Assembly (NCBI RefSeq): GCF_001659605.2
Contig: NC_035177.2
Location: 3,658,611 to 3,722,610 of the forward strand
From: Manihot esculenta
Taxonomy: Eukaryota > Streptophyta > Magnoliopsida > Malpighiales > Euphorbiaceae
DNA: 64,000 bases
Direction of reading: 5' to 3'
Below are positions 1 to 10,500 of this stretch, in pieces. Made by a program: the position numbers and the translations under genes. How positions within the stretch are numbered: the first letter of the stretch is position 1; each line of letters starts with the position of its first letter. The notes below the pieces were generated by a model. It worked only from the letters and a program-made list of their open reading frames with translations. It was not told where the DNA came from and searched no databases.

Positions 1-660
1 AGATAAAATAACCACTTCACAAAATCCTTTTCCCAATGATTTAAGACACAAAACTAGGCTATAAAACAATACACCTAAAGATTGAAAAGCAAAAAAAAAA
101 AAGGTTGTCATTTGAAGGAAAGAACCTGTACAGCAGCCCAACCAATGAAGGACCCTGTTGCATGAGCTTCGATGACCGGAGGATGACTGATAAATGGCCA
201 AAAATACGGCGGTGACACTCGAAAAGGAGATTAGAGGTTTGCCGGAGGTCTCATGAGCCTACACTCACCAGCACATGAAGGAGAAGCCAAAAAAGAAAAT
301 CGACGCGTGAAGCTCACGTGATATCCAAATGGTCATCGTATTCTAGGGATGGGCCGTAAACAGGGGGCGTGATCCTCCCTTTGACGGTAGTGAGATCCAA
401 CAACCACTGGAAATAGTGACCCACGACTAGCAGAAGCCAAAACGCAGAAAACAGACTTAGATCCCCTATACCATGTAACAAGACAAGAAACAATTTGATA
501 ATTTTTGTGTATTTTTTCTATTGAAGTGTGTTTATATACAGATTACAAAATCTTGTTATGACAACTTCTAAGAATCCTCTATCAATTAATTAGTATCAAT
601 TAGCCTATAATTATATACTCTCTTTTAATTATGTACATATTATATTCACACTCTAACATA
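1..660. other. AT-rich host intergenic DNA, no gene seen
   Basis: No open reading frame, RNA gene or family LTR sequence is visible here. The stretch is ordinary AT-rich plant DNA with a short poly-A run near 92-102. The LINE remnant starts at about its right edge, so part of this could be the unrecognisable 5' part of that element. Confidence 0.5.
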
Positions 661-1935
661 AGACAATTCAAGTTTGACATGAGATGGCCTTTCTATCCTG
701 AATGCTTTGAAATTATTAGAAATACTTAGGCTTCCATAAATTCTTCAGGGGAGGATCTTTTGGATAATATGATTTTGTGCAGTAAAGCTCTAACCAATTG
801 AAGTAAAGCACAATAATAAATTCTCTTATTAGAATTAAAGAGCTTTCAAAAACTCTAATTTTATCCTATCGTCTCCTTTATATGCAGTATCCAGATTAGA
901 GATTGAAACAACAAAAAAGGAACTTAATTTTTATTATGAACTTGAAGAAATTTACTATTTTCAAAAATTCAGAATCAATTGGCTTTCTTGTGGGGATAAG
1001 AATACAGAATTTTTTTCATGCCATAATAGCTTAAAGGAGGAACAATAACCTTATTGCTAAAATTCAAGATGAATCAGGCAATTGGATTTATGATGAGGAA
1101 GGGATTAAAGCATAAGCAGTTTCTTTCTTTCAAAAGTTGTTTACTGCAGATAATTTAGATAGCAGTATTGACATATTGCAAATGTCAAGGGGTTCAAAAT
1201 CAAAAGATCATGTCCCACTTTAACTCGTTTGCCTTTTGCAGATGATACAATTCTTTTTGACAAAGCTGAAGTGGACGAGGCAGTGAATATTAAAAATTTC
1301 CTAGATAAGTATAGTCATCTTACTGGTCAAAGAACAAATCAGATCTTACTTTCAGTAAGAATACCCCATCTGTTATACAAACTACGATTGCTGGAACCTT
1401 TTCCTCCAAACTCTGGTCCTCTCTCCTTATATCTCGGTTTACCTATCTCCTGAAGGAAATTAAAAAGCCAAGCCCTTATGTTTTTAAAGAAGATATTGAC
1501 TTCAAAGCTTCAAGGTTGGAAAAGAAAATTTTTTTCACAACTTGGAAAGGAAATTCTAATCAATTCAGCGATCCAACCCATCCCTACCTATGTTATGTCT
1601 CTGTTCAAATTGCCTAGCTCTATTATTTCTGAATTTCAAAAACTGGTAGCAAGATTTTGGTGGAGCAATTCTATTGACAAAAGCAACATACATTGGTTCA
1701 GTTGGAGCAAAATGACAAATTCTAAGAGGAAGGCATTGGCTTCAAAGATTTGCATTTCTTCAATCTATCTTTGCTTGCAAAAGAAGCTTGGAGACTGGTA
1801 TCAATCTATTTTCTTCTGCCCACATGCCTCTGCCACATGGTTTGCATCTCCTTTGGGTTTTGGAATAAGTTCTCAAAATATGGGATCATTTTCTTCTTGG
1901 TGGAACTCCAACAACAATAAGCTCTCTTATTGATG
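661..1935 (+). pseudogene. Decayed, internally deleted LINE (L1-type) reverse transcriptase
   Basis: Translation in shifting frames gives the usual plant LINE ORF2 order. First comes the linker before RT (661-1190), with a block ending in GDKNTEFF followed by a degraded 'dense' stretch. Next is the RT catalytic box FADDTILF at 1232-1255. Then comes the thumb and C-terminal region (1478-1933), with a SKLQGWKRKFFSQLGKEILI-like block, a P-T-Y-V-M-S motif and a W-W-S-N motif. Several hundred bases of RT that normally lie between the GDKNT block and the FADD box are missing near 1190-1228. Many stops and frameshifts are present, so it is non-functional. No poly-A tail or flanking duplication was found, and the exact ends are uncertain. 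Confidence 0.85.
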
Positions 1936-3157
1936 GTTTCTCCTTCTCTTTTTTTGTTGTGGTTCAGCACTTATGGCAAAAGCTCAAGCCCTAAGAATAT
2001 TGATTCAATTTAACTAATAAAATAAAAAGCATTTATTATATTTTGCAGTAATATGCTTTGATGTATTTTCTTAAATTATATAAATATATATTTTTTTATT
2101 AATTTTTCATTTTAAGAGAGGAAATTATAAAATAAAATTAATAATATTTGTCAATTATATGCAAAACACCACAAAATGTGACAAAAACCCTAAGCTTCTT
2201 TTACCTTAATTAAAAAAGAGTACTCAGCCAGAAAATGTCAAACAACATATGAGGAATTCTATGGATTTCATCACGAAACTTCCTCAAATTGTGTCCATGA
2301 ATTTAATCCCATGCGTCAATTTGATAGTGGGCTTATAATAATTATTGGCGTAATAATTAATATTATTAAATTCTATTTGTTTTACTGAAAAATATTTTTT
2401 ATATTTTTTTATATTTTCTAATGTTTGAAATTTTTTAAAAAATTTAATTAACAAAAAATATTTTACTAATTAGAGAAAATATTTTTGATAGATTGAAATT
2501 TTTATTAAAATCTCTATAAATAAATTTATTAATAAATTTCATTTTTTAAATTAAAATTAAATAATAAAAAATAAATTTATTTATTGAAAAATATTTTCTA
2601 TGAAAAATATTTTTCAAAAAAATATTATTTTTTACAAATCAACATAAACTTAATTATCTATTTAAAAAGGTAACAATTAAGCTTGTATTATTGAATGTCT
2701 TCCATGTTGGTCGAAGCATATATTAATAAAACTGTTTTTTATTATAATAAGTTAATTTATGGTAATGTTAAAAATAAATTTTTGTAATTAGCAAAAATAT
2801 CTTTATTATAATATTATTATTATTTATATAATAATATTTATTTATAATAATTATAAGAGTAAAAGGAATTTACCACAATATATCACTTTTGAATATAAAG
2901 AATAAAAAATTAGCGGTCATCTCTGATATAATATAATAATCGCTCAAAATTCAAAATAAGTTATGAATTGTCACTATAGAATAAAAAATTAGCTATTATT
3001 TCTTCTGCTCCTGACAATGGACAAAATATACCTTCTATGGTTAACAAAGCAGATTCCAACAATCAAATAATGAGTAAATACTCCAATACATTAGAAGATT
3101 GTAGGCTACTTTTAAGTAATACAAGGTTCGGGAGGAGGCATCCTTCATGACTCTTAG
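1936..3157. other. AT-rich host intergenic DNA
   Basis: Strongly AT-rich with no coding potential. Bases 2366-2640 carry several near-palindromic runs built on aaaatatttt, which could be a degenerate small transposon but lack clear ends. The last 40 bases before 3158 can be read in the frame that continues after the solo LTR at 58969 (see the 58964-59164 entry). Confidence 0.5.
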
Positions 3158-3249
3158 TGTAACGACCCGGAAACTGGACCGCTACCGGCGCTAGGATTAA
3201 AATCGACTTAAGGTCGCCGGAACCCGTAACAAGCCTAACATACATCCTG
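3158..3249 (-). mobile_element. Solo LTR K, left piece (3' end of the LTR)
   Basis: Starts with TGTAACGACCC, the reverse complement of the family LTR 3' end, and stops at 3249 where element A is inserted. It continues at 13162-14141 and 57859-58963, for a total of about 2.18 kb. The outer flanks are CTTAG (3153-3157) and CCTAG (58964-58968), a 5-bp duplication with one mismatch, and no internal sequence is attached. K is therefore a solo LTR left by LTR-LTR recombination, and it is the outermost layer of the nest. Confidence 0.85.
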
Positions 3250-3426
3250 TGTAATACCCGGCTAGACTCCGGTATCGGAATTCCTACCGTCCGGTGGAAT
3301 CTCGGATGTCGGAAGCCTCTAGTAGGGTAGAATCATGTTTTCATAAAATGTTTTAAGGTATTTCATGGTTTTACGTAAAGTGGAAATGAGTTTTTGCATG
3401 AAAACAACCTTGAAGGAAAACTCAGG

Positions 3427-3592
3427 TTCGGCCGCCGAACATGCATGCCTTCGGGAGCGCCTTTAGGCCCCCGAAAGCATAAGTGAGGAAAGTCCAGGTT
3501 CGGCCGCCGAACCTCAAGTTCGGCCGCCGAACATGGCATGCATGCGGAGGCACGTTCGGCCCCCGAACGTGGCCTGGCCAGCCACTATAAAA
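3427..3592 (+). promoter_or_regulatory. Element A LTR core promoter: GCC-box palindrome array plus TATA box
   Basis: The TATA box CTATAAAAGG lies at 3585-3594. Upstream are copies of the 13-mer TTCGGCCGCCGAA at 3427-3439, 3499-3511 and 3519-3531, plus a variant at about 3554. The 13-mer is a perfect 6-bp inverted repeat around one base and contains GCCGCC, the core of the ERF-bound GCC box. CATGCATG (RY-like element) adjoins the first copy. The arrangement is repeated in every LTR of the window. That ERF or B3 factors actually drive transcription is inference. Confidence 0.65.
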
Positions 3593-4486
3593 GGGTCCCT
3601 TAGCCGAAAATGGGCGAGCTTTCTCCCCATTTCTGGCCAAGGTGAGCTCTCCGCCGCCCCTCACCGATCTTGAGTTCTTTCCTTCCCATCTTACTCGATT
3701 TTCATGAGTTTTTACTTGGTTTTGAAGATTTTCAAGCTTTGAGCAAAGTTTTGGAGCTTTGAGGTTCAAGAACTCAAAACCTCCTACCTCCGAGTTTAGG
3801 ACGTCTCTCCCTCGATCTACAAGAGGTAAGAGCCGATCTTAAGCTCATTTTATGTTTAAAGTAAGTTTTATGCAAGATCTATGGGTAGAATGCATGTTTA
3901 GCTCATAGTTAGGTTTATGGGTTTTATATGTGTTTTTGAGCAATGTGAGTTGCTTGTGTGTTGTAGTTGGGGTTTTTGATGGTTTGATGCCCCTAGGAAC
4001 TTGTATGTTTGCTTGTGAATGCTTGGGAATGTTGTAGAATAGGTTTATGCATGTTTAGATGAGATAGGAGGCACAAATGCATAAGGGAGCCAAGTTTCTG
4101 CCCTTTGGCAGAAACCAGGTTCGGCAGCCGAAGGAACTTTCGGCCGCCGAACATGGCTGGGGAGGCAGGCCTTTCGGCTGCCGAAGTTGCCCCCGAAAGG
4201 AGACTTTCATCTCTGTCTGGGACTTTCGGCCGCCGAAGGTGCCGCCGAACATGCATGAGTTTCGCCTCTGTCTGGGAGTTTCGGCCGCCGAAGGTGCCGC
4301 CGAACCTACCTGACTTTCGGCTCTGGAGGGACTTTCGGCCGCCTAACCTGCCGCCGAAAGTGCCCTGTTCAGCCATTTCTTGCATGTTTTTCTATGATTA
4401 ATCCATGATGTTTTAGGGGGTTTTGGGGGATAGTTTAGAGTTATGTTCATGTATGTTTGGTCCCTCATTTGAGTCCACCTGTGTAG

Positions 4487-4558
4487 GTTCGGACCCGAGG
4501 AACCGAGGACCCCAGCAGTGAGTCTGTTGCCCCAGTGTCTGGTCAGAGCTATCCAGAG
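4487..4558 (+). other. Putative spliced leader exon in the LTR
   Basis: A 72-nt block bounded by an acceptor-like CCACCTGTGTAG (ending 4486) and a donor-like CCAGAG/GTGAGT (GT at 4559). The same block and both borders recur in all LTRs examined, for example on the minus strand of K around 14040-14115, although the surrounding sequence is much diverged. Earlier donors (3642, AAG/GTGAGC; 3826, AAGAG/GTAAGAG) and later acceptors (5060, 5798) suggest a multi-exon leader. Splicing has not been shown. Confidence 0.5.
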
Positions 4559-4767
4559 GTGAGTGGAATAACTTATTATGTTTTAAAGCAAAGAATAAAC
4601 TTTTCAGCATGTTTCACGCATCATGAATGCCATGTGATGAATTAGGTTGCTTGCATTAGAATTCACGTATATGTTGCATTGCCCATTTTGATGTTGATGT
4701 GGATGAATGTTGAATGATCCATAGCCCTCGATCTATGATATGACGATATGATATGTACGGTACGGAA

Positions 4768-4926
4768 AGTAAGACCAGTGGGACCCATTCTACGTTCGCT
4801 GGCACTATGTAAGGGAAAGACCAGGACCCATTCTACGTTCTGGCACAGTTGGACACTGTTATGTTATGATATGTAAGGGAAAGACCAGGACCCATTCTAC
4901 GTTCTGGCACAGTTGGACCATGTAGA
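4768..4926 (+). repeat. Tandem hairpin repeat in LTR leader
   Basis: Three diverged units of about 28 bp, each of the form CCAG-(about 15)-CTGG; one unit lies at 4821-4843. The same position in every other LTR of the window holds a family-specific version with different loop sequence but complementary ends, which suggests an RNA stem. Confidence 0.6.
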
Positions 4927-5539
4927 GGGCTATTGGTGACAAGTTCATCCTTGATGTGATTTAGCTGTGATGTGATGCATTCCATGATCCATATGATTTA
5001 AATGTTTTTATTATTCTGCTCACTGGGCTCTAGTAGCTCACCCCTCTCCCATTTCCCCAGGATTGCAGGTACAGGGTAGACCAGGAGGTTCACAAGAGTA
5101 ATGAAGTCTGGTTTATGTAATAGATAGTGTGGACATGATAAATGTATTAATGTTATGTAAAAGTATAGTTTCAGTCATGTAATGATATTGAGGATTAGAT
5201 ATTGTGCTTGACATTGTATATGAGGAATCCCTTTTATTACATGATCAAAAATGTTTTATAATGTTTATGAAAGCCAACTCATCTCATGATGTATTGCCAT
5301 TGGGGCATTGATGAGATCCCACAGAGGGATCATGATTATGATTATGACTATGTACATGTATGTTCAAGTTGAGTTGGATGATGGAAGGAAAAGTTTTAAA
5401 TTTTTATGTATATTGTTGATCATGTATGGGATTAAACAGGTTTTCAGGATGAATGTCAGGCTTGCTACGGGTCTTGGCGGCCTTAAGCCGACCCGGATCC
5501 TAGCGCCGGTAGCGGTCCGATTTTCGGGTCGTTACAGAA

Positions 5540-5553
5540 TGGTATCAGAGCCC
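5540..5553 (+). other. Primer-binding site (initiator tRNA-Met), element A
   Basis: TGGTATCAGAGCCC begins three bases after the LTR end. It is complementary to the 3' end of plant initiator methionine tRNA through TGGTATCAGAGCC and diverges after that. All elements here with an intact 5' junction use this primer. Confidence 0.92.
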
Positions 5554-5734
5554 TAGGTTCATAGGATCGGACCTAGAGTGTCGGGCTCATAGATGTTCTA
5601 GAAGGTCAAGCACAATAGGAAGATCATGTCCACTAGGATAGGATGTGGAGTCCTGTCTTGTATGATGATGTGAAATGCCATGATTATATACATGTGCATT
5701 GATGCTATGATATGAATGATGTGTATGTGACGAG

Positions 5735-5758
5735 GGTTCATGTGTGCCCACATGAACC
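5735..5758 (+). other. Conserved stem-loop between PBS and gag, element A
   Basis: GGTTCATGTG and CACATGAACC form a perfect 10-bp stem with the loop TGCC. It lies about 180 nt after the PBS and 49 nt before the gag start. Equivalents occur at 26675-26698 (C), 42295-42318 (F) and 48761-48784 (G). Its position matches where retroelement packaging or dimerisation signals usually sit; that role is inference. Confidence 0.6.
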
Positions 5759-5806
5759 ATATGATGCTAATGTTTGTATGATGTGTACTGTTTTTCAGAA
5801 AACAGG

Positions 5807-7546
5807 ATGAGAGGAACTCGTCGATCTGCACGATTGACTGGAGTGCCACCTGAGGATGAGGGCACGAGCGCCCGTCCTCCTACATTGCCTAGGGCAATGT
5901 CTTGTAGAGCCAACAGAGAAAGAGTGTCAAGGGACCCTAGAAGGTCTTTTGATGCTAGCAGAAGGGGGACAGATAGAGGAGGAAGTTCTTCAGATGTGAG
6001 GAAGGTTACAGAAGAGGATCAGAGGAGGGATGGGAACCTGGATGTGAGCATGGAGGAAGAAGGGACAGGGGAGTCTCAGGGAGGCGTTCAGGCCTCGGGG
6101 TATGGTTTTCCACCCCATTATCCACCCTTCCCACAGGGTTCAGGGTATCCGATGGGAGGTACATCGGATTACTCCAGCTTTAACCCCTACCCTACCTACA
6201 TGCCTTATCCACCTTTCTATCCACCTTACACACAGTACCCAGCTTATCCACCCTCACCCTTCTATCCAAACCCGGCAAACCCCACCTCGGGGAATGCTGC
6301 ACCCCCACCTCCACCACCTACAGAACCAGCAGGCCCAGTTACTCAACCTCCCAGACCTAGCTCAGCTGATGGGAGCAAGGTAAAGATGACAGATTACCTC
6401 AAGCTGGATGCTCCCAAATACAAGTCAGGGGATGACCCCTTTGAGTATCTGAGAGTAGTAAAGACTATAACTGATGAGCTAGGGGCGAATGATAGCAGGG
6501 CCATTCAGATGGCAGGGTTCACCTTAAAGTGTAAAAAGGCACGGGAATGGTACAAGTGTTATGTGGACCCGAGACTAGACGGCATGACATGGGAGGAATT
6601 TGCGAATGAGTTCGCTGGATGGGCTTTTCTAGACAGTTCCAGAGAACTGAAGATGATTGAGTTTGAGCAACTGAGGCAATCAGAGCACATGAGTGTAGAG
6701 GAGTTCACGGATAAATTCTTGGAGCTATTGCCTTTTTCAGGGCAAGCTCTAGATACAGATACGAAGAAAGCCAAGAGATATGTTATGAAGCTGCATTCTA
6801 GGTACTCCTCATTGATTCAGTCAGCTGAGAGAGAAAGTTTCCACACTGTGGTGGATATGGCTCGAAGAATGGAGGCGAGTGCTATAGTTGAGGGGTCAGT
6901 GAAGCAGTCAGTGACCCAGTCTTCAGGGGTTAAGACCCCAGGCAGAGGAGGACCAGGTTTCTCTTCTCAGAGATCAAGTAAGAAGAGGTGGGATAACACC
7001 ACCAAGAAGCCGAAGAAGAATAAGTTTTGGAACAAGTTGAAATTCGGTCTGGGTTTTGGCGGTGGCTCGAGTTCAGGCTCAGATGGTACAGAATGCCAGA
7101 GATGTGGAAGACCGCACAGGGGAGTGTGTCGAGCTGGGACTAATACATGTTTCAGATGTGGTCAGGAGGGACACATAGCTCGAGAGTGTCCTAGAGCGCC
7201 TTTTATGGGCCAGCCCCAGCAGACAGCCTCCGGTAGTGTGGCACAGCCAGCAGCTCCAGCCACAACTCAGGGCAGTGGCAGAGGTAGAGGGAGAGGGGCA
7301 GCCTTTTCTTCTGGTTCCCGAGGTGAAGGTCCATCAGCTCCAGCCAGGATCTTCACCATGACTCAGCAGGAGGCTAACACATCCAACACCGTGGTGTCAG
7401 GTAATCTCGTCATTGGGTGTTCTGATGTGTATGCTTTAATGGACCCGGGTGCATCTCATTCATTTATTGCTCCGAGAGCCGTTGAGAGGTTGGGTCTGAT
7501 AGTCTCTGGGTTAGAGTGTCCCCTATGGGTCAGTGGACCCAAGTGA
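5807..7546 (+). CDS. gag: Element A gag and start of protease (ends at in-frame TGA)
   Basis: Codes for the particle-forming Gag protein followed by the start of the aspartic protease. The start is MRGTRRSARLTG, which is shared with elements B, C and E; the in-frame ATG at 5774 lies upstream of an acceptor-like TTTTTCAG (5798) and is not conserved. Residues 1-190 are a charged then P/Y-rich N-terminus. Residues about 193-360 are the Retrotrans_gag capsid core. A basic linker follows, then a zinc knuckle CX2CX4HX4C at about 448-461 preceded by a second Cys-rich motif, and an RGRGRG segment. The protease active site DPGAS begins at residue 546. The frame ends at TGA (7544-7546). Elements B and E have a TGT cysteine codon at this place and pol continues in the same frame, so the TGA looks like a point mutation. 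Confidence 0.9.
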   Translation: MRGTRRSARLTGVPPEDEGTSARPPTLPRAMSCRANRERVSRDPRRSFDASRRGTDRGGSSSDVRKVTEEDQRRDGNLDVSMEEEGTGESQGGVQASGYGFPPHYPPFPQGSGYPMGGTSDYSSFNPYPTYMPYPPFYPPYTQYPAYPPSPFYPNPANPTSGNAAPPPPPPTEPAGPVTQPPRPSSADGSKVKMTDYLKLDAPKYKSGDDPFEYLRVVKTITDELGANDSRAIQMAGFTLKCKKAREWYKCYVDPRLDGMTWEEFANEFAGWAFLDSSRELKMIEFEQLRQSEHMSVEEFTDKFLELLPFSGQALDTDTKKAKRYVMKLHSRYSSLIQSAERESFHTVVDMARRMEASAIVEGSVKQSVTQSSGVKTPGRGGPGFSSQRSSKKRWDNTTKKPKKNKFWNKLKFGLGFGGGSSSGSDGTECQRCGRPHRGVCRAGTNTCFRCGQEGHIARECPRAPFMGQPQQTASGSVAQPAAPATTQGSGRGRGRGAAFSSGSRGEGPSAPARIFTMTQQEANTSNTVVSGNLVIGCSDVYALMDPGASHSFIAPRAVERLGLIVSGLECPLWVSGPK

Positions 7547-10500
7547 GACCCGTCAGTGGCAGTGTCAGTCTGCCAGTACAGTCCAGTTTTTGTAGAGGGA
7601 AGATGCCTCTCCGCCGACCTTGTGGTTCTAGATTTGACAGACTTTGACGTCATTCTAGGGATGGATTGGCTATCTACCCATGGTGCTACCTTGGACTGCA
7701 GGGACAAGGTAGTCAGGTTCAGAGATCAGAACGGGTCAGAGGTCGTCTTCAGAGGAGACAAGAGGGGCACACCTAGAGGTCTGATATCAGCTCTTCAGGC
7801 TCATAGGTTGCTTAGGAAGGGATGTCAGGGGTACTTAGCTCATGTGAGAGAACTAGTCAGTCAGGTCAGGGAGCCAGCCTCAGTGCCAGTTGTCAGAGAG
7901 TTTCATGATGTCTTTCCAGATGAGCTTCCAGGTTTACCACCTGCTAGGGAGATAGAGTTCGAGATAGAGTTAGTGCCTGGAGCTAGACCGATCTCTATCC
8001 CTCCCTACAGGATGGCCCCAGCCGAGTTGAAGGAGTTGAAAGAACAGTTGCAAGAGCTGGTAGAGAAGGGCTTCATCCGACAGAGTACCTCACCTTGGGG
8101 TGCTCCGGTCTTGTTTGTGAGGAAGAAGGATGGATCCCTTAGACTTTGTATCGACTACAGGCAGTTGAACAAAGTCACTACCAAAAATAGGTACCCTTTG
8201 CCAAGGATCGATGATCTATTCGACCAGCTAGCAGGAGCGGGTTGTTTCTCCAAAATAGATCTGAGATCGGGGTACCATCAGCTAAGGATAAGAGATGAAG
8301 ATGTGCCGAAGACAGCTTTCAGGACCAGATATGGGCATTTTGAGTTCCTTGTGATGCCGTTCGGGTTAACCAACGCCCCTGCAGCATTCATGGATCTCAT
8401 GAACAGAGTGTTTAGCCAGTACCTGGATCACTTCGTTATTGTCTTCATAGATGATATCTTGGTGTATTCCAGGAACGCAGAGGAGCATGCCCATCATCTG
8501 AGGTTGGTTCGGCAGACTTTGAGGGAACATGGCTTGTATGCCAAGTTCTCTAAGTGTGAATTCTGGCTGAGGAGCATTTCGTTCTTGGGGCATGTGGTGT
8601 CGGAAAATGGTATAGAGGTAGACCCCAAGAAGACAGAAACTGTGGCTAACTGGCCTAGACCCACTTCAGTGACGGAGATTAGAAGTTTCTTGGGTTTGGC
8701 AGGTTACTACAGGAGGTTCGTTCAGGACTTCTCAAAGATAGCAGCTCCTCTGACCAGACTAACCAGGAAGAATCAGAAGTTTCTGTGGACCGACCAGTGC
8801 GAGGAGAGTTTTAAAGAGCTTAAGAAGAGGTTGACTTCAGCACCAGTTTTAGCTCTGCCATCTAGCGATGAGGACTTTACAGTCTTTTGTGATGCGTCCC
8901 GTGTGGGACTGGGTTGTGTACTGATGCAGAATGAGAGGGTGATCGCTTATGCTTCTAGGCAGCTGAAGAAGCATGAGTTGAATTACCCCACACATGACCT
9001 GGAGATGGCAGCAGTAATCTTTGCACTCAAGATGTGGAGGCACTACCTCTATGGGGTTAAATGTGAGATCTTCACGGATCATAAGAGCCTACAGTATATC
9101 TTGAGTCAAAGAGATTTGAATTTGAGACAGAGGAGATGGGTGGAGCTGCTGAGTGACTACGATTGCAAGATTCAGTATCATCCGGGTAAGGCGAATGTCG
9201 TGGCAGACGCCCTAAGCCGGAAGTCACTAGGCAGTTTATCCCATATATCGGCAGAGAGGAGGCCAGTGGTGAAGGAGCTCTACAAGCTCATTGAGGAAGG
9301 TCTACAGATGGAGTTATCTGGTACAGGTGCCTTGGTGGCCCAGATGAGAGTGGCACCCGTGTTTCTGGAGCAGGTGGCTCAGAAACAGCATGAGGACCCG
9401 GAGTTAGTGAAGATTGCCAGGACTGTTCAGTCAGGCAAGGACAGTGAGTTCAGATTTGACAGCAAGGGGATCCTCCGCTATGGGAGTTGGTTGTGTGTAC
9501 CAGATGACATAGGGCTAAAAGGAGACATTATGAGAGAGGCTCATAATGCGAGATACAGCATTCACCCCGGATCCACCAAGATGTATCAAGATTTGAAGAA
9601 GGTTTATTGGTGGCCAGCTATGAAGAAAGAAGTGGCACAGTATGTGTCAGCCTGCGAAGTGTGTCAGAGGGTGAAGCTGGAACATCAGAAGCCGGCTGGA
9701 ATGCTTAACCCGCTACCTATTCCAGAATGGAAATGGGAAAATATAGCTATGGACTTCGTAGTGGGGTTACCGGCAGCGTCCAACAGAGTGGACTCCATAT
9801 GGGTGATTGTGGACAGACTCACCAAATCTGCTCACTTCATTCCTGTCAGGAGTGGCTATTCTGTGGACAAGTTAGCACAGGTGTATGTCGATGAGATCGT
9901 CAGACTGCATGGGGTTCCTGTTTCGATAGTGTCGGATAAAGGGCCCCAGTTCACCTCCAGATTTTGGCGGAGTCTGCAGAATGCCATGGGTACCAGGTTG
10001 GATTTCAGTACTGCCTTCCACCCACAGACGGACGGACAGTCAGAAAGGACCATCCAGACCATAGAGGATATGCTCAGAATGTGTGTGCTGGACTTTGGCG
10101 GTTCTTGGAGGCAACATCTACCTTTGGTGGAGTTTGCCTATAATAACAGCCATCATGCTAGCATCGGGATGGCTCCATATGAAGCTTTATATGGGAGGAA
10201 GTGCAGGTCACCTGTTTGCTGGGAAGAAGTTGGAGAAAAGGCCTTGGCAGGGCCTGAGCTTGTTGAGATCACCAGCAGGGTAGTACCCATAATCAGAGAA
10301 AGGATCAAGACTGCTGCAAGCAGACAGAAGAGTTATGCAGACATCCGCAGACGACAGTTAGAGTTTCAGGAGGGGGATCTGGTATTGCTCAAGGTGTCTC
10401 CTATGAAAGGAGTGGTTCGCTTTGGGAAGAAAGGTAAACTAGCCCCACGATACATCGGACCCTTTGAAATCTTGCAAAAGATTGGGAATGTGTCGTACAA

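Larger units (their letters stand above)
3250..5536 (+). repeat. Element A 5' LTR (2287 bp)
   Basis: TGTAA...TTACA ends. In order it holds a U3 segment with 13-bp palindromes (from 3427), a TATA box (3586-3592), splice-like donors (3642, 3826), a second palindrome cluster (about 4119-4370), an acceptor (4485-4486), a short conserved exon-like block, a donor (4559), a hairpin repeat (4768-4926), a pyrimidine-rich acceptor (5059-5060) and the terminal TTACA. Compared with the 3' LTR it has one extra 20-bp palindrome unit at 3512-3531. Confidence 0.95.

Noticed and set aside
1229..1933. Functional non-LTR reverse transcriptase
   Set aside because: Most of the RT domain is missing and stops interrupt the rest.
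3427..4370. CRISPR-like array of short palindromic repeats
   Set aside because: Spacing is irregular, the 'spacers' are shared between copies, and the setting is a plant retrotransposon LTR with no cas genes.
3422..4610. Open frames encoding proteins rich in FGGR, SAAE and RRPN motifs (also near 11062, 14534, 16091, 23480, 29892, 36774, 39208, 54090, 60157 and 63593)
   Set aside because: They are translations of the GCC-box palindrome arrays in LTRs. They occur on both strands and in several frames at once, and lack conserved starts or codon bias.
5308..5556. Small protein-coding gene across the LTR end and PBS
   Set aside because: Shadow frame in the LTR. Similar frames at 13242, 42437, 55486 and 59088 follow the repeat and have no independent conservation.
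7544..7546. Programmed TGA readthrough or selenocysteine between gag and pol
   Set aside because: Relatives in this window have TGT (Cys) at the codon, so a point mutation is simpler. Plants also lack selenocysteine insertion.
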